DNA of 43,093 nt from Oscillospiraceae bacterium (GCA_015067255.1 SVMS01000019.1:1-43093), one strand, 5' to 3'; numbered from the stretch's first letter, positions 19,043 to 28,049 are shown. Numbers and translations are program-made. The notes: a model not told the origin generated them from the letters alone.

Positions 19043-19713
19043 ACTTTTCCTTCTTTCTGACTTTTCTTCCACCATTCCTGATGAATAATAGTTTTTGTTT
19101 CGTCTGACAAGTGAGAATTATCATTCATAAAAACAACTTTTCCGTTCAAATCATCATCAAAGTCTATACAAGAAACTCCTGTATTATCGCACCAAGGAAC
19201 ATTGGAAGAATTTTTAAGACCATACCCTAAAATATATGAAAGATACATTTTTATTACTGTTCCGTGAGTTGCTGCAACTATAGTTTTACCTTTATTGTCT
19301 TTCAATATTTTTTCAAAACCCAAAACAATACGCTCAAAAAAATCACAATAGCTCTCACCTTCAGGCATTTTAAAGCTTTCGTCATTTTTCTCCCATAAAT
19401 TATATTCTTCTGGATACAGCTCTTTTATTTTTACAAAGGGTATGTTTTCCCATTTACCGCCAAATATTTCTCTTATATCCTTTGTTAAGCTGATATTAAG
19501 CTTTAAATGAGAATTTACAGCTTCTGCTGTTTTTACAGCACGGTTCAAATCACTGGAATAAATCACATCATATTTAATGTCTTTAAAGCGTTCTTTTAAC
19601 TGTTCAAGCTGTTTTTGACCGTTTTCGGTTATTTCGGAATTAAACGAGCCGTGAAATACTCTTGATTTATTTCCCGCTGCTTCACAATGCCTTACAATAT
19701 AAAGTCTTGTCAT
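19039..19713 (-). CDS. Histidine phosphatase superfamily protein (phosphoglycerate mutase-like)
   Basis: The protein starts TRLYIVRHCEAAGN, the RHG phosphohistidine motif with Cys in the usual Gly position. IYSSDLNRAVKTAEAV follows near residue 55, and VAATHGTVIKMYL near 145 carries the second catalytic His. Length is 224 residues. Members include cofactor-dependent phosphoglycerate mutases, CobC and broad-specificity phosphatases; substrate cannot be assigned. It sits 14 bases after pyrD and overlaps the PfkB-kinase gene by four bases, so the three are translationally coupled. Confidence 0.88.
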   Translation of the reverse strand: MTRLYIVRHCEAAGNKSRVFHGSFNSEITENGQKQLEQLKERFKDIKYDVIYSSDLNRAVKTAEAVNSHLKLNISLTKDIREIFGGKWENIPFVKIKELYPEEYNLWEKNDESFKMPEGESYCDFFERIVLGFEKILKDNKGKTIVAATHGTVIKMYLSYILGYGLKNSSNVPWCDNTGVSCIDFDDDLNGKVVFMNDNSHLSDETKTIIHQEWWKKSQKEGKV

Positions 19714-19727
19714 TTATAATCCTCCTA

Positions 19728-20639
19728 TCAGTAAGGCAATACCTTTCCTGTAAGTTCAGTTGCTTTTTTATAGCCGTTATTATCAAGGTATGTATTAAGT
19801 CCGTCAATTATCTCTATAGGACACATTGGATTTGCAAACATTGAGGTTCCCACTGCAACAGCATCTGCTCCTGCAAGCATAAATTCAACTGCATCATCAG
19901 CGTTTGCTATTCCGCCCATTCCAATAATAGGAAGGTCAACTGCATTTTTAACCTGCCAAACCATTCTTACCGCAACAGGCTTTACAGCAGGACCCGAAAG
20001 ACCTCCTACGTTATTATGCAAAACAGGACGTTTTGTTCTAATATCTATTTTCATTCCAAGTAAAGTATTTATAAGAGAAAGAGCATCTGCTCCGCCATCT
20101 CTTGCTGCTCTTGCAGTTTCTGTAATATCCGTTACATTTGGAGATAGCTTAACAATTAAAGGCTTTGTACAGTGTTTTTTTACTTCGTTTGTTATTTTAA
20201 ACACGGTTTCAGGAATAACGCCGAAAGCAACGCCGCCCTCTTTAACGTTAGGACAAGAAATATTCATTTCCACAAGGTCTGTATCTGTCTGTGAAATACG
20301 CTCTGCCATTTGACAGTAGTCCTCTATACAGCTTCCTGCGATATTTGCAATAACCGTACAACCCATTTCTTTCAGCTTTGGAAGATAATCGTTTGCATAT
20401 ACCTCGACACCTGGGTTTTGCAAGCCTACACTATTTAATATACCACTGCTTGTTTCTGCTATTCTTGAGGGAGGATTTCCCTGTCTTTCTTTCAAGGTAA
20501 GTCCTTTAACGCATACTGCTCCCAATTTTGAAATATCAAAAAATTTGTTGTATTCAAATCCAAAGCCAAATGTACCCGATGCTGTAACCAACGGGTTTTT
20601 TAATGTAACTCCTGCTATATTAACCGATAAATCTGCCAT
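19728..20639 (-). CDS. pyrD: Dihydroorotate dehydrogenase, class 1B catalytic subunit
   Basis: PyrD oxidises dihydroorotate to orotate in pyrimidine synthesis using FMN. The N-terminus LSVNIAGVTLKNPLVTASGTFGFG is typical. It contains GLQNPGVEVYA, EMNISCPNVKEGG with the class 1 catalytic Cys, KLSPNVTDI, SLINTLLGMKIDI and the FMN-phosphate loop GMGGIANADDAVEFMLAGA. The sequence fits the NAD-linked 1B class, which needs the PyrK iron-sulfur/FAD subunit. No pyrK or other pyr gene is adjacent in the window, so the partner must be elsewhere. It is first in an operon with a phosphatase and a sugar kinase. Confidence 0.93.
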   Translation of the reverse strand: MADLSVNIAGVTLKNPLVTASGTFGFGFEYNKFFDISKLGAVCVKGLTLKERQGNPPSRIAETSSGILNSVGLQNPGVEVYANDYLPKLKEMGCTVIANIAGSCIEDYCQMAERISQTDTDLVEMNISCPNVKEGGVAFGVIPETVFKITNEVKKHCTKPLIVKLSPNVTDITETARAARDGGADALSLINTLLGMKIDIRTKRPVLHNNVGGLSGPAVKPVAVRMVWQVKNAVDLPIIGMGGIANADDAVEFMLAGADAVAVGTSMFANPMCPIEIIDGLNTYLDNNGYKKATELTGKVLPY

Positions 20640-20674
20640 TGATATCTTCCTTTACTTTAAACTGATTATATTCT

Positions 20675-20703
20675 ATTATATCATTTTTAAAAACCAATAT
20701 CAA
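20675..20703 (-). promoter_or_regulatory. Sigma-A-like promoter for the pyrD operon
   Basis: TTGATA, 17 bases, TATAAT with an extended TGA before the -10. It is divergent from the methyltransferase promoter in the same intergenic region. Confidence 0.7.
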
Positions 20704-20736
20704 CAATTTATTGCTTTATTTTTATATTATGAAAAA

Positions 20737-20765
20737 TTGACAAATACTGTATGCTGTGATATAAT
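20737..20765 (+). promoter_or_regulatory. Consensus sigma-A promoter for the methyltransferase-ecf-truA genes
   Basis: A perfect TTGACA, exactly 17 bases, a perfect TATAAT and an extended TGA element. Transcription would start about 30 bases upstream of the ATG. Confidence 0.85.
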
Positions 20766-20801
20766 TTAACATCAATAAGTTTATGATAGGAAAATAGTAT
20801 A

Positions 20802-21665
20802 ATGTGGATTGCAGATAATTGGTTAGACTATAAAATTTTAGATACAAGCGACGGTGAAAAGTTAGAGAGCTGGGGAAAGTTTATTCTCCGCCGTCCAGAC
20901 CCTCAGATAATTTGGAAAACTCCTAAGGATAATTCTCTTTGGAACAAAGCTGATGCTGTTTACAGCCGTTCTTCCTCAGGCGGAGGAAGCTGGAATAAGC
21001 ATAACTTACCTGAAAGTTGGCAAATTAATTATAAAGAGCTGACCTTTAATATACGCCCTATGAACTTTAAGCATACGGGTCTATTCCCCGAACAAGCTGT
21101 TAACTGGGACTTTTGTGAAGAAAAAATCAAAAACGCAAACAGACATATAAATGTGCTTAATCTTTTTGCCTATACAGGCGGTGCTACCGTTGCCTGCCTT
21201 AATGCAGGAGCTTCCGTTTGCCACGTTGATGCTTCTAAAGGAATGGTTGAACAGGCAAAAGAAAATGTTGCGGCTTCGGGGCTTTCAGATGCTCCTGTTC
21301 GATATATTGTAGATGACTGCAGTAAATTTGTAGCAAGAGAAATTCGCAGAGGCAGAAGATATGATGCAATAATTATGGATCCACCGTCTTACGGAAGAGG
21401 TCCAAACGGAGAAATCTGGCATCTTGAAGACAAGCTTTATGATCTTATTGATTTATGCTGTGGAGTTATGTCCGATAATCCCCTTTTCTTTATTTTAAAT
21501 TCTTATACTACCGGTCTTTCTCCCGCTATTATGAAATATCTTTTAGAAAATATTATCAAAAAACGTTTTGGCGGTAAATGTACTGCTGATGAAATCGGTT
21601 TAAAGGTTTTATCTACCGGCGGTGTGCTTCCTTGCGGCAATACTGCAAGGTGGGAAGCATTGTAA
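20802..21665 (+). CDS. Class I SAM-dependent methyltransferase (RlmI/RlmK-like)
   Basis: The 287-residue protein has an N-terminal beta-rich part followed by a Rossmann methyltransferase domain. Motif I is VLNLFAYTGGATVACLNAG (about 118-136). An acidic residue for SAM ribose lies in CHVDASKGM, and motif IV is IIMDPPSYGRGPNGE (about 190-204). The DPPSYGRG motif resembles RlmI/RlmK-type rRNA methyltransferases. It lacks an obvious N-terminal PUA domain, so the substrate is unproven. It is preceded by an AGGAAAA site and a consensus promoter. A 53-base gap separates it from ecfA1, so co-transcription is likely. Confidence 0.85.
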   Translation: MWIADNWLDYKILDTSDGEKLESWGKFILRRPDPQIIWKTPKDNSLWNKADAVYSRSSSGGGSWNKHNLPESWQINYKELTFNIRPMNFKHTGLFPEQAVNWDFCEEKIKNANRHINVLNLFAYTGGATVACLNAGASVCHVDASKGMVEQAKENVAASGLSDAPVRYIVDDCSKFVAREIRRGRRYDAIIMDPPSYGRGPNGEIWHLEDKLYDLIDLCCGVMSDNPLFFILNSYTTGLSPAIMKYLLENIIKKRFGGKCTADEIGLKVLSTGGVLPCGNTARWEAL

Positions 21666-21718
21666 AGCTATAAGACTTTACATATATTCTTTTATTATTG
21701 AAAGGAAATTCTCAGCAA

Positions 21719-22573
21719 ATGAGTTTTATTGAAGGAAAAGATTTATTTTTTCTGTACGAAAATGAAAACAACCGTTCTCATATTGTACTTGACAACATAA
21801 ATTTCTCTGTAAATCAAGGTGAATTTGTAAGTGTTTTAGGACACAACGGTTCTGGAAAATCGACTCTTGCAAAACACCTCAACGCTATTTTGCTGCCTAT
21901 TGGCGGAAGCGTTATTGTTGACAATATGGACACAAAAAACGAAGAACTGCTCTTTGAAATCCGTCAAAGAATAGGAATGGTTTTTCAAAATCCCGATAAT
22001 CAGCTTGTTGCTACTATAGTTGAAGAGGATGTCGCATTCGGTCCTGAAAATTTAGGTATTCCTCAGAAAGAAATTCGTCAAAGAGTTGATGATGCTTTGA
22101 AGGCTGTTGGTATGTATGAATATCGCAACCACGCCCCTCACCTTCTTTCCGGCGGTCAAAAGCAAAGAATTGCCATAGCGGGAATTCTTGCTATGAAGCC
22201 TAAATGCATTATTCTTGATGAGCCTACAGCTATGCTTGACCCTGCAGGACGTGAAGAGGTTATTAAAACAATAAAAAAGCTAAACCATGAAGAAGGAATA
22301 ACTGTTATTCTTATTACTCATTACATGAATGAAGCTGCTCAAAGTGATAGAGTTATTGTAATGAATGAAGGTCAAATTCTTCTTGATGATACTCCCCACA
22401 AGGTTTTTATGAATGTGGGACTTTTAAAAAACATAGGACTTGATGTTCCTCAATCTACCGATCTTATGTTTTCACTCAGAAAGCTTGATTTAAAATTTCC
22501 TCTTGAAATTATTACGGTAGAAGAATGTGTTAATGCTATTGAAGATTATTTATCTCATAATATAACGGAGTAA
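21719..22573 (+). CDS. ecfA1: Energy-coupling factor transporter ATPase EcfA1
   Basis: This is one of two ABC ATPases of the energy-coupling factor module that powers vitamin uptake through exchangeable S components. Walker A is [12 protein letters not shown], the Q-loop is [10 protein letters not shown], the signature is LLSGGQKQR and Walker B is [19 protein letters not shown] is typical of EcfA1. The frame can begin at a TTG at 21698, but AAAGGAAA at 21701-21708 points to the ATG at 21719. Length is about 284 residues. It is followed by ecfA2 after 6 bases. Confidence 0.94.
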   Translation: MSFIEGKDLFFLYENENNRSHIVLDNINFSVNQGEFVSVLGHNGSGKSTLAKHLNAILLPIGGSVIVDNMDTKNEELLFEIRQRIGMVFQNPDNQLVATIVEEDVAFGPENLGIPQKEIRQRVDDALKAVGMYEYRNHAPHLLSGGQKQRIAIAGILAMKPKCIILDEPTAMLDPAGREEVIKTIKKLNHEEGITVILITHYMNEAAQSDRVIVMNEGQILLDDTPHKVFMNVGLLKNIGLDVPQSTDLMFSLRKLDLKFPLEIITVEECVNAIEDYLSHNITE

Positions 22574-22579
22574 ACAAAA

Positions 22580-23446
22580 TTGGAAACTATTTTAAAGACT
22601 GAAAATTTAACACATATTTACGGCAAGGGCACACCTTTTGAAATGTGTGCTCTTGATAATGTATGTTTAGAAATAGAAAAAGGCGATTTTTTAGGTGTAA
22701 TCGGACATACCGGAAGTGGAAAATCAACTCTCATTTCTCATTTTAATGGCCTTTTAAAGCCTACTAACGGTAAAATTTATCTTGACGGTCAGGATATTTC
22801 TCAAATAAAAAACAAAAGTCAACTCAGTTTTGATGTTGGCCTTGTTTTTCAATATCCCGAATATCAGCTTTTCGAAGAAACTGTTTATAAAGATATTGCT
22901 TTCGGCCCTTCGAATATGGGACTTTCTAACGCTGAAATTACTCAGCGTGTTTATGAAAGCTTAAAATTTGTGGGTCTTGATGAAAGTGTTTTGGAAAAAT
23001 CTCCTTTTGAGCTTTCAGGCGGACAGAAACGCCGTGTTGCAATTGCAGGAGTTATTGCCATGAAGCCCAAGGTTCTTATTTTAGATGAGCCGACTGCGGG
23101 TCTTGACCCTGTTGGAAGAGATGATATATTACAGCATATAAAAGACTATCACACACAAAACAACAGCACGGTTATTCTTGTTTCTCACTCTATGGAGGAT
23201 ATAGCAAGAAATGCTAAACATATTCTTGTTATGAATAAATCTAAAGTTTATATGTATGATACAGTTGCTAATATTTTCAAAAGAGCTGAAGAATTGTATC
23301 AGGTTGGTTTGGCAATTCCTCAAATTACTCAAATTTTCTTAGAGCTTAACAAAAGAGGTATTGATGTAAACACGGGCATATACACTATAGAAGACGGTAA
23401 AAACGAGCTTTTAAAGCTGATAAAACGGAGGGGTGCCAATGTTTAA
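22580..23446 (+). CDS. ecfA2: Energy-coupling factor transporter ATPase EcfA2
   Basis: This is the second ATPase of the ECF module, which pairs with EcfA1 on EcfT. Walker A is GHTGSGKSTLISH, the Q-loop is VFQYPEYQLFE (the YPEYQ form is typical of EcfA2), the signature is ELSGGQKRR and Walker B is VLILDEPTAGLDP. It has 288 residues. The start is TTG, about 10 bases after an ACGGAG site that lies inside the end of ecfA1, suggesting translational coupling. It overlaps the ecfT start by 8 bases. Confidence 0.94.
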   Translation: METILKTENLTHIYGKGTPFEMCALDNVCLEIEKGDFLGVIGHTGSGKSTLISHFNGLLKPTNGKIYLDGQDISQIKNKSQLSFDVGLVFQYPEYQLFEETVYKDIAFGPSNMGLSNAEITQRVYESLKFVGLDESVLEKSPFELSGGQKRRVAIAGVIAMKPKVLILDEPTAGLDPVGRDDILQHIKDYHTQNNSTVILVSHSMEDIARNAKHILVMNKSKVYMYDTVANIFKRAEELYQVGLAIPQITQIFLELNKRGIDVNTGIYTIEDGKNELLKLIKRRGANV

Positions 23447-24251
23447 AGATATAACCTTCGGTCAGTTTTTTCCCGGTGATTCTGTAATTCACCGTCTTGA
23501 CCCTAAAACTAAAATTCTTATTACAATAGCTTTTATAGTTATTCTTTTTGTTCCTCAAAATATATTTGGTTATTTAATTTTAGGTATCTTTTTATTTTCA
23601 AGCATTTTTGCTTCAAAAATTCCTATTAAGCTTGTTTTAAAAAGTGTCAGACCTCTACTTATTATTATTGTTTTAACAAGCATTTTAAACCTTTTTTATA
23701 CTCAGGGTGAGCCACTTTTTGAGCCTATAAAATTTTGGTTTATAACAATTTCTATTTCTCTCAACGGAATTAAAGTTACTGTGTTTATGATACTGAGAAT
23801 TATGTTTCTTATAATGGGAACATCTATGCTGACTTATACCACTTCCCCTATCGTGCTTACAGACGGTATTGAAAGCTTGTTATCTCCTTTGAAAAAAATT
23901 CATATTCCCGTACACGAATTTTCAATGATGATGACTATTGCTCTACGCTTTATTCCTACACTTATAGAAGAAACAGAAAAAATAATAAATGCACAAAAAG
24001 CAAGAGGTGCTGATTTTTCTTCAGGCGGTCTTATAAAAAGAGCCAAATCCCTTATCCCTATTCTTGTGCCGCTTTTTGTTTCTGCCTTCAGACGTGCTGA
24101 TGAGCTTGCGGTTGCTATGGAATGTCGCTGCTACAGAGGCGATTTTAACAGAACAAAGTTTAAGATATATAAATTTTCTTCTATTGATTTTTATGCATTT
24201 TTTATTACTGTTATCGTCTTTGGAATTGTTATAATTTTAAATTTTATATGA
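23439..24251 (+). CDS. ecfT: Energy-coupling factor transporter transmembrane protein EcfT
   Basis: EcfT is the membrane scaffold that links the two ATPases to vitamin-specific S components. It has an N-terminal cytoplasmic start (FGQFFPGDSVIHRLDPKTKI), hydrophobic helices at about 25-60, 68-90, 105-135 and 245-270, and the two coupling-helix motifs with Ala-Arg-Gly character, NAQKARGADF (near 183) and the variant AMECRCYRGD (near 225). GGAGG directly precedes the overlap, with the ATG at 23439 preferred over the GTG at 23433. No S component gene is adjacent, so this is a group II ECF module shared by several S components. Confidence 0.93.
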   Translation: MFKDITFGQFFPGDSVIHRLDPKTKILITIAFIVILFVPQNIFGYLILGIFLFSSIFASKIPIKLVLKSVRPLLIIIVLTSILNLFYTQGEPLFEPIKFWFITISISLNGIKVTVFMILRIMFLIMGTSMLTYTTSPIVLTDGIESLLSPLKKIHIPVHEFSMMMTIALRFIPTLIEETEKIINAQKARGADFSSGGLIKRAKSLIPILVPLFVSAFRRADELAVAMECRCYRGDFNRTKFKIYKFSSIDFYAFFITVIVFGIVIILNFI

Positions 24252-24302
24252 AATTAGGTGACAAAGGTTAGGTTTTATATTAAGCCGTAATGCCTTATAA
24301 TT

Positions 24303-25043
24303 ATGAATAATTTCAGACTCAAGCTTTGTTTTGACGGCAGCAATTATCACGGTTTTCAAATTCAGCCTAATGCATCTACAATCCAAGGCACTCTAAACTC
24401 CGTTTTAAGCTCAATAACAGGAGAATATATAAGCATAACAGGCTGTTCCCGTACTGATGCAGGAGTACATGCAAAGGAATATTATGCTAATTTTAAATCA
24501 AACTGCGCTATACCTCCCGAAAACTTAAAAAGAGCCCTTAATTCCCTGCTTCCTTCGGATATTGCCGTTTTAGACTGCCAAATAGTTGACGATAGCTTTA
24601 ACAGCCGTTTTGATGTTGCAAAAAAAGAATATGTTTATAGATTTTTTAACGGGAGTGTTAAAAATCCTTTTTTAAAAAGCACCGCTCTTTTTTATCCATA
24701 TAAGCTTGACGAAAAGATAATGGATGAAGCTTGCAAGCATTATATAGGAGAACACGATTTCAGAGCTTTTATGGCTCAAGGTTCAGACGTTACCGATACT
24801 GTACGTACAATTTATTCTTCTAAGGTTATAAGAAACGGAGATATTGTAGAGTTTTACGTTGAAGGAAACGGATTTTTATATAATATGGTTCGTATAATGG
24901 CGGGAACTCTTCTTTATATCAACGAAGGCAAAATAAGCTTAGAAAATCTTGACAAAATAATTTTAAGCCAAGACAGAAAAAACACGGGAAAAACTTTACC
25001 TCCCCACGCTCTGTTTTTAAATAAAGTTACTTTAAAAGCATAA
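24303..25043 (+). CDS. truA: tRNA pseudouridine(38-40) synthase TruA
   Basis: TruA isomerises uridines 38-40 of the tRNA anticodon arm. The sequence has the opening FRLKLCFDGSNYHGFQIQPN, the catalytic motif GCSRTDAGVHA with Asp52, RFDVAKKEYVYRF and the late FLYNMVRIMAGTLL. Length of 246 residues is normal. It follows ecfT after about 50 bases, as in many Firmicutes where ecfA1-ecfA2-ecfT-truA is conserved next to ribosomal protein genes. Here no ribosomal protein genes are attached. Confidence 0.95.
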   Translation: MNNFRLKLCFDGSNYHGFQIQPNASTIQGTLNSVLSSITGEYISITGCSRTDAGVHAKEYYANFKSNCAIPPENLKRALNSLLPSDIAVLDCQIVDDSFNSRFDVAKKEYVYRFFNGSVKNPFLKSTALFYPYKLDEKIMDEACKHYIGEHDFRAFMAQGSDVTDTVRTIYSSKVIRNGDIVEFYVEGNGFLYNMVRIMAGTLLYINEGKISLENLDKIILSQDRKNTGKTLPPHALFLNKVTLKA

Positions 25044-25044
25044 A

Positions 25045-25074
25045 AAACTCGGTCGGCAAATACCGACCGAGTTT
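25045..25074. terminator. Bidirectional terminator between truA and the S1-domain gene
   Basis: AAACTCGGTCGG and CCGACCGAGTTT form a perfect 12-bp stem with a 6-base loop. T-rich sequence follows on both strands. Confidence 0.88.
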
Positions 25075-25084
25075 ATATTTATAT

Positions 25085-25453
25085 TTATCCTCTTGAGCCT
25101 CGACGCGCAAAGGCGCCTCTTTTTGATTCAACAGAACGCTTCAAATCAGACATTTTCTCATCACTGTCCTGCTTGAATTTGCTCATTAATTCTTCAAATG
25201 TCATTTCTTTCTTTACAGGAACTATTGCTTTGCGAATTGAAAGACTTAATCTTCCTTTATCATCTGTTCCTATAACTTTAACCTTAACAGACTGGCCTTC
25301 TTTAACATGGTCATTAATGTCCTTAACGTATTCAGTGGACACCTCTGAAATATGTACCATTCCTGTACTGCCGTTTTCAAGAGATACAAACACTCCGAAT
25401 TTTGTTATGCCTGTAACCTTACCTTCTAAAATGCTGCCGACCTCAATTGACAT
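25085..25453 (-). CDS. S1 RNA-binding domain protein (YabR / general stress protein 13-like)
   Basis: A single S1 domain fills residues 1-75 (VGSILEGKVTGITKFGVFVSL, GMVHISEVS, VKVKVIGTDDKGRLSLSIR). A basic tail ends RRGSRG. Such small S1 proteins bind RNA or ribosomes; Bacillus YabR lies next to divIC exactly as here. It is the last gene of the yabP-yabQ-divIC-yabR operon. The ATG comes a few bases after an AGAGG-type site. Confidence 0.88.
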   Translation of the reverse strand: MSIEVGSILEGKVTGITKFGVFVSLENGSTGMVHISEVSTEYVKDINDHVKEGQSVKVKVIGTDDKGRLSLSIRKAIVPVKKEMTFEELMSKFKQDSDEKMSDLKRSVESKRGAFARRGSRG

Positions 25454-25476
25454 AAATTAATACTCTTTCCTCTCGT

Positions 25477-25755
25477 TTATTTTCCGGCGATATCAATATA
25501 AACCTTTTCGTTTGGATATCCATATCCGAGTTTTTCACGTGCGTAACGCTCAATAAGTTCAAGGTCATTGGCTTCGAGCATATCATTTATCTGAGCATTT
25601 TCATATTGTTGCTCTTTAATCTGATTATCAAGCTGCTCAATTTCTTTCTTCTTTTCGTTAACCTTAACGAAACCTGCCATTGTAGTAATCAATAGGACTA
25701 CCACTATGGAAAACCGTGCCATTGATATTAGAATATTTGGTTTTCTTTTTGCCAT
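25477..25755 (-). CDS. divIC: FtsB/DivIC family septum formation initiator
   Basis: This is a short bitopic division protein: a basic cytoplasmic start MAKRKPN, one transmembrane helix (about residues 12-30), then a heptad-rich coiled coil (VNEKKKEIEQLDNQIKEQQ) and the conserved end ERYAREKLGYGYPNEKVY. It would join DivIB and FtsL at the septum. A frame extends to a GTG at 25764, but GGTGA sits before the ATG at 25755. The gene begins inside the yabQ frame, with a 92-base overlap. Position after yabQ matches Bacillus. Confidence 0.88.
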   Translation of the reverse strand: MAKRKPNILISMARFSIVVVLLITTMAGFVKVNEKKKEIEQLDNQIKEQQYENAQINDMLEANDLELIERYAREKLGYGYPNEKVYIDIAGK

Positions 25756-26257
25756 TATATTCACCGCACACTTTTTTATTTTTACATTCTTTCTTATTTA
25801 TAATAATCTTTTTTTTAATAAATTTAAAGTACTTTTTAAAAAATAATTGTACTCTTTTTAACTTTTTAAAAATTTTTTTAATTTTTCTCTGAATAATAGA
25901 ACAAATTTTCGCAAACGGTGATAGAATTTTAGATAAAATAAATTTTATTATTTTAATTATCGACTGTGCGCTTTTGAGTATTAGCTTGCCTATAGTGAAA
26001 TAATATAATATAAAACCTATTGCAGCAGCTATCAATAAAAATATTCTTATTCTGCCTGAATTAACAGTTAAAATAAATATAAAGCTAAAAAGACCTGCTG
26101 ATATTAAGAAAAGCAAATCCTCTATAAAGACAATTATTTTTCCCATTGGAAAAGCTACTCTGATTATTCTGAACAAATCGTATATAACACCTAAAGCAAC
26201 GCCAAAGCACAATGAATTTAAAAAAACTATTGCCTGTTCTGATACCGATATTTCCAA
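25664..26257 (-). CDS. yabQ: Spore cortex biosynthesis protein YabQ
   Basis: YabQ is a membrane protein needed for spore cortex formation. Residues 1-90 carry hydrophobic helices, including NSLCFGVALGVIYDLFRIIR, the most conserved YabQ segment, and EDLLFLISAGLFSFIFIL. The C-terminal half is extremely Lys/Ile-rich (KKIFKKLKRVQLFFKKYFKF and on). The last ~30 codons run over the start of divIC in another frame, which is unusual. The start is TTG at 26257 with an AAAGAGGC site. Expression in the mother cell under sigma-E is expected from Bacillus. Confidence 0.85.
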   Translation of the reverse strand: MEISVSEQAIVFLNSLCFGVALGVIYDLFRIIRVAFPMGKIIVFIEDLLFLISAGLFSFIFILTVNSGRIRIFLLIAAAIGFILYYFTIGKLILKSAQSIIKIIKFILSKILSPFAKICSIIQRKIKKIFKKLKRVQLFFKKYFKFIKKKIIINKKECKNKKVCGEYNGKKKTKYSNINGTVFHSGSPIDYYNGRFR

Positions 26258-26272
26258 CTAAAAGCCTCTTTT

Positions 26273-26554
26273 CTATTTGAAAATTCGTGTAAAAATACTT
26301 GCATTTTTTAAGTTTTCATTATCGCTGTATATAATCGAGGATATTTTACCTTCAAGGGTTAAATCTCCGCTTTCAACTGACAAATTACTTATATGAAGCT
26401 CTGTTCCGTTTATTGTCATCATTCCGTGTGTTGTGTATAAAACCACTTTTTTTTCATCAAAACTATCTACATCCTCAACACCTGAAAGATTTGCGACAGC
26501 TCTGTTTTCCATAATTACCGTATGTGCTTTTTTTATTTTCTTATCTTCTGACAA
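26273..26554 (-). CDS. yabP: Spore protein YabP
   Basis: YabP works with YabQ in cortex assembly. The ~93-residue protein has the YabP/YqfC beta fold pattern: ENRAVANLSGVEDVDSFDEK, VVLYTTHGMMTINGTELHI and SVESGDLTLEGKISSIIY. The frame could start at a GTG at 26563, but AAGAGGTG sits right there and points to the TTG at 26554. It is the first gene of the operon. The S4-domain gene yabO, which precedes yabP in Bacillus, is absent here. Confidence 0.88.
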   Translation of the reverse strand: MSEDKKIKKAHTVIMENRAVANLSGVEDVDSFDEKKVVLYTTHGMMTINGTELHISNLSVESGDLTLEGKISSIIYSDNENLKNASIFTRIFK

Positions 26555-26640
26555 TTTAAGCACCTCTTTATATTTTCATTCAAAAAAGTATATTCATTTA
26601 TTTATAAATTTATTACATTTTATTTTCTCTTAAAAAAATA

Positions 26641-26669
26641 TTGCTGTTATTAAAATTTTATGTTATAAT
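26641..26669 (+). promoter_or_regulatory. Sigma-A-like promoter for the sodium symporter gene
   Basis: TTGCTG, 17 bases, TATAAT. It lies inside the upstream extension of the open frame, which confirms the ATG at 26713 as the start. Confidence 0.7.
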
Positions 26670-26712
26670 ATTTAATCAAAGAAAAAAATCAAAAACTATT
26701 ATCGAGGTATTT

Positions 26713-28038
26713 ATGGAAAAGAAAACAAAATGGGCTTCCAATGTCGGATTTCTTCTTGCTTCTGCCGGCTCTGCTATAGGCTTGGGTAACTTATGGAAAT
26801 TTCCTTATCTTATGGGTGAAAACGGCGGATTTTGGTTTTTAATTGTATACATTATATTTATTCTGATTTTAGGTCTTCCCGTTATGATAAGCGAGTTATC
26901 TATCGGAAGAATGACTGAAAGCGGACCCGTAAAAGCTTTTGGAAAGCTTAATAAAAAGTTTAAGTTTATCGGTATAATAGGTATCAGCTGTGCTTTTATA
27001 ATTTTATCTTATTATAGTGTAATAGGCGGTTGGATTTTTAAATATATAGAAAACTATATTGTTTTCCAAGCTCCTCCCGCTGATTTTTCTCAATATATTG
27101 CTACTTCTGCAGGGCCTGTTTTCTGGCATTTTATCTTTATAGCTATTACTGCACTTGTTTGCTGTTACGGTACAAAAGGGATTGAACGTGCTTCTAAAGT
27201 AATGATGCCTGTTCTTTTTATAATGTTAATAGTTATTGCTATCCGTTCTCTTACTCTCGGTGCTGCAGATAAAGGCTTAGCATTTATGTTTACCGCTAAA
27301 GGCGGATTTTCTTTAAATACTATTGTTGCTGCTTTAGGACAGGTTTTTTATTCTCTCTCTCTTTGCATGGGTATTACAATAACCTACGGAAGCTATCTCA
27401 GCAAAAAAGAAAGTATTCCGAAAAACGTAACTATTATTGCATCTCTCGATACTTCAATTGCTCTTTTAGCAGGTTTAGCAATCTTCCCTGCTGTTTTCGC
27501 TTTTGGTTTAGAGCCTTCTCAAGGTACTACATTAACCTTCGGCACACTTCCAAAAGTTTTCGAGTCTATGCAAGGCGGTTGGATTTTCGCTATTATTTTC
27601 TTTCTGCTTATGGCCTTTGCCGCTTTAACATCTGCTATTGCTTTGCTTGAATGTGTTGTCAGCGCAATTCTTGATCGCTTTAACTGTTCAAGAAAAATTG
27701 CCACTATTTTTACTGCTTTAGGCGCTTTTCTTTTAGGTATCCCCGCCGCATTAACCTATGGCGTTCTTAAAAATTTCAAAATATTAAATTATGATTTCTT
27801 TGACTTTTTAGGTGTTATAACAGATAATATATTGATGCCTGTGGGCGGTATATTTATGTGTATCTTTATAGGCTGGATATGGGGACCTAAGCATATTGCA
27901 GAACACGTTGAAACTAATTCAAACCGCTTTCCTTTGAAAAAAGCATGGCTTATCTGTATACGCTTTATTGTTCCTATACTCATAGTTTTAGTAACTATCG
28001 TAGGATTTATAAATATATTTAATATAGTTACAAAATAA
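26713..28038 (+). CDS. Neurotransmitter:sodium symporter (NSS/SNF) family amino-acid transporter
   Basis: This is a LeuT-fold Na+-coupled transporter. The first helix contains NVGFLLASAGSAIGLGNLWKFPYL, the hallmark NSS TM1 with the unwound Na+/substrate site, and ENGGFWF follows. About 11-12 helices are seen over 441 residues. TM6-region sequence QVFYSLSLCMGITITYGSYL is also typical. Bacterial members usually carry hydrophobic amino acids, tryptophan or tyrosine; substrate cannot be read here. ATG at 26713 has a GAGG site and sits 44 bases after the promoter. Confidence 0.93.
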   Translation: MEKKTKWASNVGFLLASAGSAIGLGNLWKFPYLMGENGGFWFLIVYIIFILILGLPVMISELSIGRMTESGPVKAFGKLNKKFKFIGIIGISCAFIILSYYSVIGGWIFKYIENYIVFQAPPADFSQYIATSAGPVFWHFIFIAITALVCCYGTKGIERASKVMMPVLFIMLIVIAIRSLTLGAADKGLAFMFTAKGGFSLNTIVAALGQVFYSLSLCMGITITYGSYLSKKESIPKNVTIIASLDTSIALLAGLAIFPAVFAFGLEPSQGTTLTFGTLPKVFESMQGGWIFAIIFFLLMAFAALTSAIALLECVVSAILDRFNCSRKIATIFTALGAFLLGIPAALTYGVLKNFKILNYDFFDFLGVITDNILMPVGGIFMCIFIGWIWGPKHIAEHVETNSNRFPLKKAWLICIRFIVPILIVLVTIVGFINIFNIVTK

Positions 28039-28049
28039 TTAAAAAAATC

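Noticed and set aside
26641-26712. Longer N-terminus for the sodium symporter
   Set aside because: A TTGCTG-17-TATAAT promoter lies within this stretch and the conserved NSS N-terminus starts after the ATG at 26713.
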